Shown: positions 55,482 to 64,000 of the stretch, piece by piece
Position numbering within the stretch: position 1 is the first letter of the stretch
Layout of the letters: each line of letters begins with the position of its first letter
DNA from: Deltaproteobacteria bacterium
GTDB taxonomy: Bacteria; Desulfobacterota; DSM-4660; Desulfatiglandales; HGW-15
Length of the DNA: 64,000 nucleotides
Direction: 5' to 3'
Assembly (NCBI GenBank): GCA_019308745.1
Contig: JAFDHO010000009.1
Location: 1-64,000 of the forward strand
Made by a program: the position numbers and the translations under genes
The notes under the pieces: generated by a model
Database searches by the model: none
What the model saw: the letters and a program-made list of their open reading frames with translations, nothing else
Told to the model about the DNA's origin: nothing

Positions 55482-55485
55482 AACG

Positions 55486-57903
55486 TTACCCCTCACGCAA
55501 CCTGGCGCCCGTCTTTGACATGATCCTCTCGATGATATGATCATGGAGCCGGTTTACCTCTTTGCCGTCAAGGGTATGATCTTTCGAGCGATAGCATATC
55601 CTGAAATTGAGCGCCTTTTCCGATGGATCCAGTCCTCTGCCTTCGTATATATCAAAGATGTGGGCAGACTCCACCAGGCCGCTCCCTTCCCCCTTTATAA
55701 CCTTCACGACCTCGGCGCTTTCCAGTCTCCTCCTGACAATCAGGGAAATATCCCTGTAGACGGCGGGATATTTTGGAACGGGTTGGAAGCGTCTTACGGG
55801 TTCTATCTCGCCTGCCAGGACCTGCATGTCCAATTCGAAGAGAAAGACATTGCTCTCCTTTAGATCAATCTTCTCAAGGATCCGACCCGAGATCCGGCCC
55901 AGATTCCCTATGTGGATTCCGGAGCAGTGAATGGAGGCCGAAACCTCACCGTCATAATGGGGCGGCGTGTTCCCCCGCTCAAAGGACACCCTGTCAATGA
56001 GACCCACTGCCCTGAGAAGGGCCTCAATAGATCCTTTCATGTCATAGAAGTCGGCCTTTCTCGGTGGTGCATACCATTCTTGTCTGTTGTAGAGACCTGT
56101 CATCACGGAGGCCAGAAAGGGCCTTTCCACGGGAAGCTCATCTTCCTCCCTTGCAAGGAATATCCTGCCAAGCTCGAAGAGTTTCAAGTTCTCTTCTCCA
56201 TAGGATACATTCAGCTTGACCGCGTCGAGAAGCCCCGGGATGAGAGATGTCCTCATAACAGATTGCTCCAAGCTCAAGGGGTTCATCAACTTCACAAAGG
56301 AGCGGACGGGACTGTCCTCCTCCGCCTCCATGAGGTCCGCGGAATCGGAAGATATGAAACTGTAAGATATGATTTCAGTAAAACCCAGACCTACCATTAT
56401 GTCCTTGACCCTGGCGCTGACCAAATCCTGTGAGTCCTCTTCCTCTTCTGCGGCCTTTATGGGCGGTGCCGTTACCGGAATGCTCTCGAACCCTTCGATC
56501 CTCGAGATCTCCTCTACCAGGTCTACCTCACGTGTGATATCCACTCGAAAGGAAGGGGGGCTTACGCGAATGGTATTGCTGTCAAGCTCCTCCACCGTCA
56601 TCTCCAGGGATCGAAGATACCGCGACATGGTTCTCTGCTCAATGGATGTCCCCAGAAAGGCATTCGTCCTGTCCACCCGTAGATCAATCACAGGAGCCAC
56701 ATAGGGTTTCGGATACCGGTCTATCACTCCCTTCGCGATCCTTCCTCCTGCCAGGCCTTTCATGAGCATTAAGGCCCTCTTGAGCGCCGTCACCGTACCC
56801 TCAATATCGATCCCTCTCTCGAAACGGTAGGATGCCTCCGTGAAAAGGCCGAGCATCTTTGACCCCCTCCTTATGGTGACTGGGTCAAAAAAGGCGCTTT
56901 CCACCAGGACGTTCCTCGATCCTTCAAAGATCTCCGAGTTCAGACCACCCATGATCCCGGCAAGGGCCACGGACCTCTCTCCGTCACAGATCATGAGCAC
57001 CTCCCTGTTGAGGCCTCTGGTCTGCCCGTCTAAGGTGGTGAAGACTTCTCCCTCTTCCGCCCTTCTGACGACGATCCTTTTCTCCCTCAGCCTGTCGTAG
57101 TCAAAGGCATGGAGGGGCTGCCCCATTTCCAGGAGCACGTAGTTCGTTACATCGACTATGTTATTGATGCTCCTGATGCCCGATACAAAAAGGCGGTATC
57201 GTATCCAGAAGGGGGAAGGCCCCAGGTGCACGTCTTGTATGATCCCGGCCGAATAGCGGGGGCAACCCTCCGGATCAATGAGGGTGACATCTGCCAAGTC
57301 CTCTGCCGGGGTGTCCTCCTCCTCCAGTTCAATCGCAGGTTTCTTCAAGGTCTTCCCTGTCAGGGCGACGATTTCCCGCGCAATCCCAATAACCGACGTG
57401 CAGTCCGAACGGTTGGGGGTAATACTGATATCGATTGCCCAGTCCTCGATGTCCGACGCCAAGGGCAGCGGGGTCCCGGGCCTGAGCTCGGGGGACAGGA
57501 TCATGATCCCACTGTGATCATCAGTAAGACCCATTTCATCTTCGGCCAGGAGCATCCCAACAGATTTCTCGCCCCTTATGACACTCTCCTTGACCTTGAT
57601 GCCCCCCGGAAGCCTTGTGCCGGGGGGCGCGAGAGGCACCATCGCTCCGACCTCAAGGTTAGGAGCACTGCATATGACCGGCACCACCCCATCTCCCCTG
57701 TCCACCTCACAAACGTAAAGGCGATCTGCCCGGGGGTGGGGTCTTATGGCCGATATCCTTGCGGTGAGGACATCATGGAGCGAATGACCCACGGGTTCAA
57801 GGGATTCAACCTCAAGGCCGGCAAGGGTCAGCAACTCGGCCAGATCCGAGGGGCTCGCATCAATTTCGACAAACTCCTTCAGCCATTTCAGACTGACGCG
57901 CAT
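55486..57903 (-). CDS. pheT: phenylalanyl-tRNA synthetase beta subunit
   Basis: The 805-residue subunit has the N-terminal tRNA-binding (EMAP-like) domain (VLTARISAIRPHPRADRLYVCEV), B3/B4 editing region (INNIVDVTNYVLLEMGQPLHAFD), B5, the catalytic-like core and the C-terminal FDX-ACB domain (RFQPVPKYPAVYRDISLIV). It pairs with PheS from the same operon. Length is normal. Confidence 0.97.
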   Translation of the reverse strand: MRVSLKWLKEFVEIDASPSDLAELLTLAGLEVESLEPVGHSLHDVLTARISAIRPHPRADRLYVCEVDRGDGVVPVICSAPNLEVGAMVPLAPPGTRLPGGIKVKESVIRGEKSVGMLLAEDEMGLTDDHSGIMILSPELRPGTPLPLASDIEDWAIDISITPNRSDCTSVIGIAREIVALTGKTLKKPAIELEEEDTPAEDLADVTLIDPEGCPRYSAGIIQDVHLGPSPFWIRYRLFVSGIRSINNIVDVTNYVLLEMGQPLHAFDYDRLREKRIVVRRAEEGEVFTTLDGQTRGLNREVLMICDGERSVALAGIMGGLNSEIFEGSRNVLVESAFFDPVTIRRGSKMLGLFTEASYRFERGIDIEGTVTALKRALMLMKGLAGGRIAKGVIDRYPKPYVAPVIDLRVDRTNAFLGTSIEQRTMSRYLRSLEMTVEELDSNTIRVSPPSFRVDITREVDLVEEISRIEGFESIPVTAPPIKAAEEEEDSQDLVSARVKDIMVGLGFTEIISYSFISSDSADLMEAEEDSPVRSFVKLMNPLSLEQSVMRTSLIPGLLDAVKLNVSYGEENLKLFELGRIFLAREEDELPVERPFLASVMTGLYNRQEWYAPPRKADFYDMKGSIEALLRAVGLIDRVSFERGNTPPHYDGEVSASIHCSGIHIGNLGRISGRILEKIDLKESNVFLFELDMQVLAGEIEPVRRFQPVPKYPAVYRDISLIVRRRLESAEVVKVIKGEGSGLVESAHIFDIYEGRGLDPSEKALNFRICYRSKDHTLDGKEVNRLHDHIIERIMSKTGARLREG

Positions 57904-58061
57904 CTCATGATCCTGACAATTCCAAGAAGTTAGTATGGTGTTTGCTCATGAGCATATCTGACCCCAATCCCAAGTGCAGAAGCCCCAATCCCCCTGAGAG
58001 GGTTATGAATCGGATTGAATCAGGCGATCCGACGTGCAAAGACCCCCATGATCTGGGCTCC

Positions 58062-59069
58062 CTAGAACTGCCCCAAGAAACGGATATCATTTCTAAAGAA
58101 CATATGGATATCATCGATCCCGTACTTGAGCATGGCTATCCTTTCAATTCCCAGTCCAAAGGCAAAACCGGAATACACCTCGGGATCATAATCCACGAAT
58201 TCATACACGGCGGGATCCACCATGCCTGAGCCCAGGATTTCCAGCCATCCGGTTTGTCCGCAGGTCCGGCACCCCTCCCCTTTGCAGATCACGCAACGGA
58301 TATCCACCTCGGCGCTGGGCTCCGTGAAGGGAAAGAAACTGGGCCTGAACCTTAACGCTGTCTTCTTGCCGAACATCTGGTGAACGAAGCTCGTGAGCGT
58401 GCCCTTGAGATCGCCGAAGGTCACTCCCCTATCCACGAGCAACCCCTCGACTTGGTGGAACATGGGGGTGTGCGACACGTCAGAGTCCCTCCTGTAAACC
58501 CTGCCCGGAGCGATTACGGCCACGGGCGGAGGGTGCCTCTCCATAGTCCTGACCTGCATGGGAGATGTGTGGGTCCTCAGCACCACATTTTCGGAAATGT
58601 AGAAGGTGTCCTGCATGTCCCGTGCAGGATGATCCTTGGGGATGTTGAGGGCCTCAAAATTGTAGTAATCCAGTTCCACGTTGGGGCCCTTCACGATTCT
58701 GTAGCCCATCCGTACGAATATTCGGCACACCTCTTCCAGTACCTGTGTAATCGGGTGCAGTTGCCCCCTCGGCGGCTCTCTCCCGGGCAAAGAGACATCC
58801 AAAAAGGCCTTCTCGTCCCTTCGGCCTGGCCCGAAATCTCTCTTTTTCTCCTCGAACAGTCTGTTGAGTTTCTCCTTGAGGCGATTGGCCAGCTTTCCGA
58901 CCTCCGGCCTTTCCTGTGGCGGCAGCCGTCCCAGGTCTCGCATGATGGAGGTTATTTCTCCCTTTTTCCCCAGGTACCTTACCCTGAACTGCTCCAGGGC
59001 CTCGGGGTCTGTCACCCCTTCAAGCTCCCTTGAAGCCTTCCTTTCGATTTCTAGGAGTCTGTCTTTCAT
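58062..59069 (-). CDS. pheS: phenylalanyl-tRNA synthetase alpha subunit
   Basis: This class II catalytic subunit has [10 protein letters not shown] near the start, [40 protein letters not shown] and [12 protein letters not shown] favour ATG 59069 (335 residues): it gives the usual distance to YLGKKG seen in E. coli PheS, and the track's ATG at 59093 sits five bases after a terminator T-run with no ribosome site. Either start is possible. A gap of 158 bases separates it from pheT. Confidence 0.95.
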   Translation of the reverse strand: MKDRLLEIERKASRELEGVTDPEALEQFRVRYLGKKGEITSIMRDLGRLPPQERPEVGKLANRLKEKLNRLFEEKKRDFGPGRRDEKAFLDVSLPGREPPRGQLHPITQVLEEVCRIFVRMGYRIVKGPNVELDYYNFEALNIPKDHPARDMQDTFYISENVVLRTHTSPMQVRTMERHPPPVAVIAPGRVYRRDSDVSHTPMFHQVEGLLVDRGVTFGDLKGTLTSFVHQMFGKKTALRFRPSFFPFTEPSAEVDIRCVICKGEGCRTCGQTGWLEILGSGMVDPAVYEFVDYDPEVYSGFAFGLGIERIAMLKYGIDDIHMFFRNDIRFLGQF

Positions 59070-59096
59070 CGCGCGAGCCTGGTCCTGTATCATGAG

Positions 59097-59138
59097 AGAA
59101 AAAATGCGAGCCCCGCCTGCTTCGCCAAACGGGGCCTC
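59097..59138 (-). terminator. terminator or attenuator between rplT and pheS
   Basis: On the minus strand GAGGCCCCG pairs with CGGGGCTC (one bulge) and is followed by GCATTTTTTCTC. It lies 30 bases after the rplT stop and ends next to pheS. It may cut down pheST expression relative to the ribosomal genes. There is no room for a separate leader peptide. Confidence 0.65.
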
Positions 59139-59168
59139 GGTGTAGAGATGCCGGAGATCTGCAAATCC

Positions 59169-59516
59169 TTACTGGAGAGCCATGCTGACGACTTTGGAGA
59201 ACCCTGCTCGGTCATTTACCGCCATATCCGCAAGGGTTTTCCTGTCTATATCCACCCCGGCCTTGTGGAGTCTACCCATCAATTGGCTGTAAGAGATTCC
59301 GTTCTCCCTGGCCGCGGCATTGATCCTGACAATCCACAGCCGCCTGAAATCCCTTTTCCTGTTCCTGCGGTCCCGGTAGGCATAGGCCCTCGCTCTACTC
59401 ACGGAGATGAAGGCCGTCTTATAGAGCCTGCTCATACCTCCTCTGTACCCCTTGGCCCCCTTCAGGACCTTCTTTCTTCTATGTCTCGCTTTCGTACCCC
59501 TCTTTACCCTTGGCAT
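59169..59516 (-). CDS. rplT: ribosomal protein L20
   Basis: The 115-residue protein is a canonical L20: [47 protein letters not shown] and [23 protein letters not shown]20 starts 50S assembly and, in several bacteria, represses its own operon by binding the leader of rpmI or infC. Confidence 0.98.
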   Translation of the reverse strand: MPRVKRGTKARHRRKKVLKGAKGYRGGMSRLYKTAFISVSRARAYAYRDRRNRKRDFRRLWIVRINAAARENGISYSQLMGRLHKAGVDIDRKTLADMAVNDRAGFSKVVSMALQ

Positions 59517-59570
59517 TTCAATAACTCCTCATTGTTGATTCCCGCAAAAGAGCAGCCCCCTGCACATTTC

Positions 59571-59768
59571 CTACATGTACGGCAGGAGCCTCGACACGTT
59601 CTTCTTGTTGGTAGAATGAACCAGTTCTGACTTCCTCAAGTTCCTCTTTCTCTTGGTCGTTTTCTTGGTGAGGATGTGGTTTGCGAAGGCCTTACTCCTC
59701 ACGATCATCCCTGTGCCTGTGGCTTTGAACCTCTTGGCTGCCCCGCGGTTCGTCTTAAGCTTGGGCAT
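59571..59768 (-). CDS. rpmI: ribosomal protein L35
   Basis: The 65-residue basic protein begins [20 protein letters not shown], the L35 consensus, and ends LLPYM. GGGAGG precedes the ATG. It is followed by rplT after 54 bases. Confidence 0.98.
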   Translation of the reverse strand: MPKLKTNRGAAKRFKATGTGMIVRSKAFANHILTKKTTKRKRNLRKSELVHSTNKKNVSRLLPYM

Positions 59769-59799
59769 GTTAAACCTCCCTAAGTAATTGATATCACGT

Positions 59800-59831
59800 A
59801 CTGCGGCACGGCTGCTTCCAGGTGCCGCAGT
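59800..59831 (-). promoter_or_regulatory. rpmI leader hairpin, possible L20 control site
   Basis: Between infC and rpmI, on the minus strand, ACTGCGGCAC and GTGCCGCAGT form a perfect 10-bp stem with a 12-base loop, about 30 bases before rpmI. A second stem, GCCGTG ... CACGGC, lies just upstream. There is no T-run. The place matches L20 autoregulatory sites in other bacteria, but the L20-specific bases were not checked. Confidence 0.4.
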
Positions 59832-59950
59832 GATTGCAATTCAAGCCCGTTGCCGTGCGCCACATTTACCCCTGGTCACGGCATGCCCGAGATTGAAGGA
59901 TTTACATGGTGATGTCTGCTGATGGTGATCCGTGAGACAAAAGAAGAGCG

Positions 59951-60466
59951 CTACTTTGGAACCAATACCATAGTGAGGCGCCATCCCTCTCTCGTTGGGG
60001 GCTGCTCCACAGTTCCGAGGTCCTCCACCTCTTCACTGATCCTCTTTAACAACTCGACCCCGGCGTCCATGTAAGCCATTTCCCTGCCCCTGAAAATCAC
60101 GGATACCTTGACGCGCGCCTTCTTTTCCAAAAACTTCTTGAGATTTCTTATTTTGAATCCCAGATCGTGTTCCTCGGTGTGGGGTCTCAGTTTTATCTCC
60201 TTGACCTGGAATGCCTTGCCTTTCTTCTTACCCCCCTGGACTTTCTTGCTGGTCTGGTACTTGTACTTCCCATAATCCATTATCCTGCAAACAGGGGGTG
60301 ATGAGTTGGGGGCAACCTCTACAAGATCCATCCCATCCTTTTCAGCTGCATCCAGGGCCTCCCTGAGTGGCACGATTCCCAGCTGGTTGCCATCAGCCGA
60401 AATGAGCCTGACCTCCTTGGCGCGAATCCTCTCATTTACTCTCACATCATCTTTTTTCTTGACTAT
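59951..60466 (-). CDS. infC: translation initiation factor IF-3 (apparent AUA start)
   Basis: IF-3 promotes subunit dissociation and start-codon proofreading. The core is canonical: VRVNERIRAKEVRLISADGNQ, PPVCRIMDYGKYKYQTSKK, IKLRPHTEEHDLGFKIRN and GREMAYMDAGVELL. The track starts at a GTG (60445), but that is 28 bases from the ribosome site. AGGAGG, lying over the thrS stop codon, is seven bases upstream of an in-frame AUA at 60466 that adds IVKKKDD, a normal IF-3 N-terminus. Non-standard AUU or AUC starts of infC allow IF-3 to repress itself; AUA would serve the same way. The thrS stop is four bases upstream. Confidence 0.93.
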   Translation of the reverse strand: MVKKKDDVRVNERIRAKEVRLISADGNQLGIVPLREALDAAEKDGMDLVEVAPNSSPPVCRIMDYGKYKYQTSKKVQGGKKKGKAFQVKEIKLRPHTEEHDLGFKIRNLKKFLEKKARVKVSVIFRGREMAYMDAGVELLKRISEEVEDLGTVEQPPTREGWRLTMVLVPK

Positions 60467-60470
60467 AGCC

Positions 60471-62384
60471 CTACCTCCTTTGTCTGCATTCTTCCCTGAG
60501 AAGATCGATAAACTCTTCTTTACTCATAAAAGGAAGGTTTTCGCCACTCCTCAATCTGGGTGTTACTCCTCCCTTCTCGGTTTCCCTCTCGCCGATAATC
60601 AACATGTAGGGGACCTTTTGAAGCTGGGCTTCCCTGATCTTGAGACCAAGCTTCTCGTTTCTGAAATCTCCCTCTGCCCGGACGCCTTCATCCCTCAACC
60701 GTGTCAAGACGCTTTTCCCGTAAGGGATGCTCCTGTCCGTCACAGTGAGAACAACGGCCTGGACCGGGGCCAGCCAAACCGGGAAAGCCCCCCCATAATG
60801 CTCTATCAAGACACCTATGAACCTCTCCAGGGCCCCAAGGATGACTCGATGGATCATAGCGGGTCTGCGCCTTTCTCCATCCCTGTCTATGAAGTGGAGG
60901 TTGAACCTCTCCGGGAGCGTAAAATCGCACTGGATAGTCGCGCACTGCCATTTCCTTTCCAGGGCGTCCTTGAGCTTTACATCGATTTTCGGCCCATAGA
61001 AGGCCCCCTCGCCCTCATTGATCTGATATGGCAGACCGCTGTCTTCCATCGCACTCATAAGTGCCTTTGTGGCCCGATCCCAGTCCTCATGGGAACCTAT
61101 TGATTTCTTCGGCCTGGTGCTGATTTCCAACTCGTAATCAAAGCGGAAGACGGCCATCACGTCCCTGACAAAATTCAGCACGCCTTTGATCTCCTCGTCC
61201 AGCTGTTGAGGCGTACACAGGATGTGGGCATCGTCTTGGGTGAATTCCCTGACCCTGAGGAGGCCATGCAGGACACCGGAACGTTCGTGCCTGTGAACCA
61301 GCCCCAATTCGAAATATCTCTTCGGAAGGTCCCTGTAGCTCCTTATCTTGGAGGCAAATATGAGCATGTGGGCCAGGCAATTCATGGGTTTGATACCGTA
61401 GGATTGCTTGTCTATCTCCGTGAAGTACATATTCTCACGGTAGTTTTCAAAGTGCCCCGATCTTTTCCACAGTTCCGTCTTCAAGATCTGGGGCCCCTTG
61501 ACCAGTTCGTACCCTCTTTTCAGGTGCTCCTCAATTTCAAAATCCTCCAGGATATGGCGGAGCATTGCCCCCTTTGGATGCCAAATAACCATCCCAGCAC
61601 CAACTTCCTCGTGGGTGCTGAAGAGCTCAAGCTGGTGGCCCAACTTGACGTGATCCCTTCTTCGTGCCTCCTCGATCTTCTTGACATAGGCCTTGAGGGA
61701 CTTCTGATCAGGAAAGGCGATACCGTAAATCCTGCTAAGCATGGGCCTGTTTTCATCACCACGCCAATAGGCCCCCGCAACTTTGGTAAGCCGAAAGGCC
61801 TTGATCTTGCCACTAGAAGGGATATGGGGACCCCTGCAAAGATCGGTGAAACTCCCTTGTCTGTAAAGCGTTACCTTATCTTGGCCCAGATCGTCTATCA
61901 CCTCAATCTTGTAGTCTTCTCCTTGCTCCTTGAAGAAATCAACGGCTTCCTGACTGCTCACCTCTTTTCTCTCAAAGGGCAGATCAGCCTTGATGATTTC
62001 CTTCATCTTGGCCTCAATCCCGGGAAGGTCTTCTTCTCTGAAGGGCCTTTCGTAATCGAAATCATAATAGAAACCATTTTCAATGGCAGGACCGATGGTG
62101 ACCTTCACCCCGGGGAAGAGTTCCTTTACCGCCAGCGCCATTACGTGGGCTGTACTGTGGCGCAGTATTTCAGTCCCCTCATCGGATTCCAGATAGATGG
62201 GTTCGATCTCAGCCTTGGGATTTATCTTGGTGGAGAGATCACGGATCTCTCCATTGATCCTTAGGGCTACGACCTTGTCCAAATCAGGTACATTGAGCTT
62301 TCTCAACGCGTCGAGGCCTGTAAGGTCATCAGCCTTCACGGTCTCGGGAGGTTTTCCCTTTAGATTTATCTCGAAAGTCTTCAT
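60471..62384 (-). CDS. thrS: threonyl-tRNA synthetase
   Basis: The 637-residue class II synthetase has an N-terminal TGS domain ([16 protein letters not shown]), the tRNA-SAD editing domain ([18 protein letters not shown]; HxxxH and C motifs), a catalytic core ([36 protein letters not shown]) and an anticodon domain. ATG 62384 is preferred over the track's 62417 because TGS similarity starts right there. It heads the translation operon. Confidence 0.96.
   Translation of the reverse strand: MKTFEINLKGKPPETVKADDLTGLDALRKLNVPDLDKVVALRINGEIRDLSTKINPKAEIEPIYLESDEGTEILRHSTAHVMALAVKELFPGVKVTIGPAIENGFYYDFDYERPFREEDLPGIEAKMKEIIKADLPFERKEVSSQEAVDFFKEQGEDYKIEVIDDLGQDKVTLYRQGSFTDLCRGPHIPSSGKIKAFRLTKVAGAYWRGDENRPMLSRIYGIAFPDQKSLKAYVKKIEEARRRDHVKLGHQLELFSTHEEVGAGMVIWHPKGAMLRHILEDFEIEEHLKRGYELVKGPQILKTELWKRSGHFENYRENMYFTEIDKQSYGIKPMNCLAHMLIFASKIRSYRDLPKRYFELGLVHRHERSGVLHGLLRVREFTQDDAHILCTPQQLDEEIKGVLNFVRDVMAVFRFDYELEISTRPKKSIGSHEDWDRATKALMSAMEDSGLPYQINEGEGAFYGPKIDVKLKDALERKWQCATIQCDFTLPERFNLHFIDRDGERRRPAMIHRVILGALERFIGVLIEHYGGAFPVWLAPVQAVVLTVTDRSIPYGKSVLTRLRDEGVRAEGDFRNEKLGLKIREAQLQKVPYMLIIGERETEKGGVTPRLRSGENLPFMSKEEFIDLLREECRQRR
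60474..60479 (-). promoter_or_regulatory. infC ribosome-binding site
   Basis: AGGAGG in the last two codons of thrS, followed by TAGGGCT and then AUA. Its spacing decides the infC start. Confidence 0.75.
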
Positions 62385-62837
62385 GGAACCAGGTCTCAAA
62401 CAAAATAAGGCATCCAAAGTATTACGGGACGTTACTTAGATGCCTCTCTAGGATATTATCTGCAGTTTTTTTGCCCTGTTCGTGCACCTTTCCTTTATTG
62501 CCTGCCCAACACCCAGAGATCTCCGAAAGTGCCCCCTTGTTCGTGATTCAAATGAAAATCATGTCCTGCTCCCCGGGAGGATACTCTCCGGTCTCTCCGG
62601 ATCAACATAGATAAGATCCAGTAATAATTGATATCTTTTTCTGTCTTTATCCAAAATAGAGCGAATTATTGCACAGAGATTTGCTTTGGCCCTAAATTAA
62701 GCGCTCTTTTGAGAACCGAATTCTTTCAGCTGGGAATAATTTCCTTTAGATTCCCTGGACTTTTTATGTCTTTATTTTTATTATTCATTTTGGTTTTGTT
62801 GTCAATAAAAAATTGATGAGCAACCCATACTCAAACA
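62385..62837. other. intergenic region, thrS leader
   Basis: This 453-base AT-rich gap lies between divergent genes. Near thrS a stem AGGCATC ... GATGCCT precedes TATTTTGTTT on the minus strand and could act as an attenuator. I see no T-box or gene. Confidence 0.4.
62778..62805 (-). promoter_or_regulatory. weak candidate promoter for thrS operon
   Basis: Minus strand TTGACA, 16 bases, TAATAA. The -35 is perfect and the -10 is poor. It would give a leader of nearly 400 bases. Confidence 0.3.
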
Positions 62838-63242
62838 ATGAAGCTCCTTGCAGCCCTGGCATCAGCAGACATCTGCATCAAGTTTGCTGCAGGCAAGCTC
62901 AACAATAGCTTAGGCCTCCTGTTCTATGGGGCCTGCACTTTTCTGACCGGTCTCACCTGGGTGCTCCTTGACTACTTGAAAGGGGCGACCTTCCAGGTCG
63001 AGTTAAGGGGACTCCTTGCAGCTATCGGAGTCGGAGTATCATTCAGCCTTGTAACCGTCGGTCTTTACATAACCTTCAGGGCCGGAGCCCCCATATCCCT
63101 CGTTTCACCCTTCGTCCGTCTAGGTGGTCTCCTTGTGGCCAGCCTGGTTGGTCTCACTCTCTTTCAAGAGGCCTTTTCATGGCGCTACGCCATTGGTATG
63201 GTCCTTTCCATGACCGGCGTCTATTTGATAGTTACGAGGTAA
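62838..63242 (+). CDS. half-size EamA/DMT-family membrane protein
   Basis: The 134-residue protein has about four membrane helices (LGLLFYGACTFLTGLTWVLL, GLLAAIGVGVSFSLVTVGLYI, LVASLVGLTLFQEAF, AIGMVLSMTGVYLIV) and the ISLVSPFVRLGGLLVASLVG stretch typical of one EamA repeat. Full EamA transporters have two such repeats; single-repeat forms work as dimers. An in-frame stop six codons upstream fixes ATG 62838 as the only start, but no ribosome site is visible and the first helix looks short. It may be a slightly truncated gene. Confidence 0.65.
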   Translation: MKLLAALASADICIKFAAGKLNNSLGLLFYGACTFLTGLTWVLLDYLKGATFQVELRGLLAAIGVGVSFSLVTVGLYITFRAGAPISLVSPFVRLGGLLVASLVGLTLFQEAFSWRYAIGMVLSMTGVYLIVTR

Positions 63243-63277
63243 TGCTGGGCCTCACACACTCCAATTTCGAAAGGCGG

Positions 63278-63311
63278 CAAAAACAAAAGGCTGGTCTCCT
63301 TGCCAGCCTTT
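63278..63311 (-). terminator. terminator after tRNA-Val
   Basis: On the minus strand AAAGGCTGG pairs with CCAGCCTTT (9 bp) and is followed by TGTTTTTG. It lies 13 bases past the tRNA 3' end. Confidence 0.8.
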
Positions 63312-63323
63312 GGGTACACATCC

Positions 63324-63398
63324 TGGTAGGCACGACGAGATTTGAACTCGTGACCTCTACCGTGTCAGGGTAGCGCTCTCCCCCTGAGCTACGTGCCT
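63324..63398 (-). tRNA. tRNA-Val (anticodon GAC)
   Basis: The acceptor stem AGGCACG pairs with CGTGCCT. The anticodon stem CTACC/GGTAG encloses loop CTGACAC, anticodon GAC (codons GTC/GTT). The T-arm is ACGAG-TTCAAAT-CTCGT, followed by A and an encoded CCA. It lies 36 bases after pgsA on the same strand, so it may share that transcript. Confidence 0.95.
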
Positions 63399-63434
63399 GC
63401 GGAGATCTTCTATTACCAACTCGCATCATCCCTG

Positions 63435-63989
63435 TCAAGAGATATTATTCTGGGCCCCAGAGCCTTCATTGATGATCTTAAACCATGCATGCATGTAGTG
63501 GAGGCCCGAACTGATGGTAAAAAGGCCGGTGACATAAAAGATAAATACAAGGAACTCAACAGGCAGACCCAAGTATTCCTTGGACAGTATGGATATGACC
63601 GTTGCGAACTGGGAGCATGTGGCCAGTTTTCCCAGGATGGAAGGCCTTATATTGAATTCAAGTCGGTTCAAGAAGAGGACAATGACCCCTGACAGAATCA
63701 GTATATCCCTTGCGATCACGACGACTGTCAGCCAGTTTGGGATGTGATTCCTTGCAAGGAGCGCGATGAAGGTCGCGATGAGGAGTATTTTGTCGGCAAG
63801 GGGATCCAGATATGTCCCCAGTCTGCTTTGCTGCTTGAACAACCTCGCCATCATTCCGTCAAGGCCGTCGCTGAGGGCGCAAAGGACGAAAACGATCAAA
63901 GCAGAGGAGAACTGCTCGTTTATGAGATAGATGATAAATATGGGCGCGAGAATGATCCTGATGGTGGTGATCAGATTGGCTACTGTCAT
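63435..63989 (-). CDS. pgsA: CDP-diacylglycerol--glycerol-3-phosphate 3-phosphatidyltransferase
   Basis: The 184-residue membrane enzyme makes phosphatidylglycerol phosphate. The CDP-alcohol phosphotransferase motif reads SDGLDGMMARLFKQQSRLGTYLDPLADK near residue 40, with all the conserved Asp residues. Four to six helices and the MTVANLITTIRIILAP opening fit PgsA rather than PssA. It is complete; the window ends 11 bases before its start. Confidence 0.94.
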   Translation of the reverse strand: MTVANLITTIRIILAPIFIIYLINEQFSSALIVFVLCALSDGLDGMMARLFKQQSRLGTYLDPLADKILLIATFIALLARNHIPNWLTVVVIARDILILSGVIVLFLNRLEFNIRPSILGKLATCSQFATVISILSKEYLGLPVEFLVFIFYVTGLFTISSGLHYMHAWFKIINEGSGAQNNIS

Positions 63990-64000
63990 CGCTATTTCCC

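Noticed and set aside
62385-62837. T-box or similar tRNA-sensing leader for thrS
   Set aside because: No T-box consensus sequence is present and such leaders are rare in proteobacteria; only a modest hairpin is visible.

Overview
The window looks like chromosomal DNA from a deltaproteobacterium in the broad sense (Desulfobacterota/Myxococcota-like). This is inferred from gene content, not from a marker phylogeny. It carries an MglA-type GTPase beside DUF4388, PilZ and cyclic-nucleotide-binding proteins, ResB/CcsA cytochrome c maturation, a bactofilin, a sigma-54 two-component regulator, a CC/Se-motif protein, and the order thrS-infC-rpmI-rplT-pheS-pheT-merR. Coding density is high. There is no rRNA, CRISPR array, phage or intact insertion sequence. 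Three tRNAs are present: Arg-CCG, Leu-UAA and Val-GAC.

Layout. 1-7.4 kb: partial SH3 envelope protein, a PEP/pyruvate-binding ATP-grasp protein abutting glutamate dehydrogenase, isochorismatase-like hydrolase, HIT protein, sulfatase-like protein and a cyclic-nucleotide-binding protein. 7.4-12 kb: a secreted hypothetical protein, a non-coding block with a perfect 32-bp inverted repeat, then PilZ, TPR, MglA GTPase and DUF4388/cNMP genes that look like one signalling module. 12-21 kb: a degenerate TrpF-like protein plus aldo/keto reductase, two tiny basic-protein genes missing from the ORF track, speE, a metal ABC transporter (znuCB without znuA), valS and a very acidic protein. 21.4-31.4 kb: tRNA-Arg and tRNA-Leu with good promoters, a PA14 envelope protein, a HAD protein, the serS-PBP-glmS-M20 operon and cstA. 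31.9-39.4 kb: CC/Se protein, resB-ccsA, a bactofilin fused to a carboxypeptidase-regulatory-like domain, an orphan TRAP dctQM pair, DUF2914, a PNPOx-like protein and YbaK. 39.4-48.8 kb: gpmI, an enolase-superfamily epimerase, a histidine kinase, a radical SAM protein and an acyltransferase with a sigma-54 promoter, facing a sigma-54 response regulator. 48.9-55.2 kb: complete livKHMGF branched-chain amino-acid ABC operon and an M24 peptidase. 55.2-64 kb: merR-pheT-pheS-rplT-rpmI-infC-thrS on the minus strand, a half-size EamA protein, and tRNA-Val behind pgsA.

How the genes fit together. Much of the window is housekeeping: translation (valS, serS, thrS, pheST, infC, L35, L20), cell-wall precursors (glmS, PBP), phospholipid (pgsA), glycolysis (gpmI) and polyamines (speE). 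The transport genes (liv, cstA, TRAP, glutamate dehydrogenase, peptidases) suggest use of amino acids, peptides and organic acids. The less ordinary parts are the GTPase/PilZ module, the kinase/radical SAM/acyltransferase/sigma-54 cluster, a REP-like hairpin element found three times just after stop codons, the 32-bp inverted repeat, and an apparent AUA start codon for infC.
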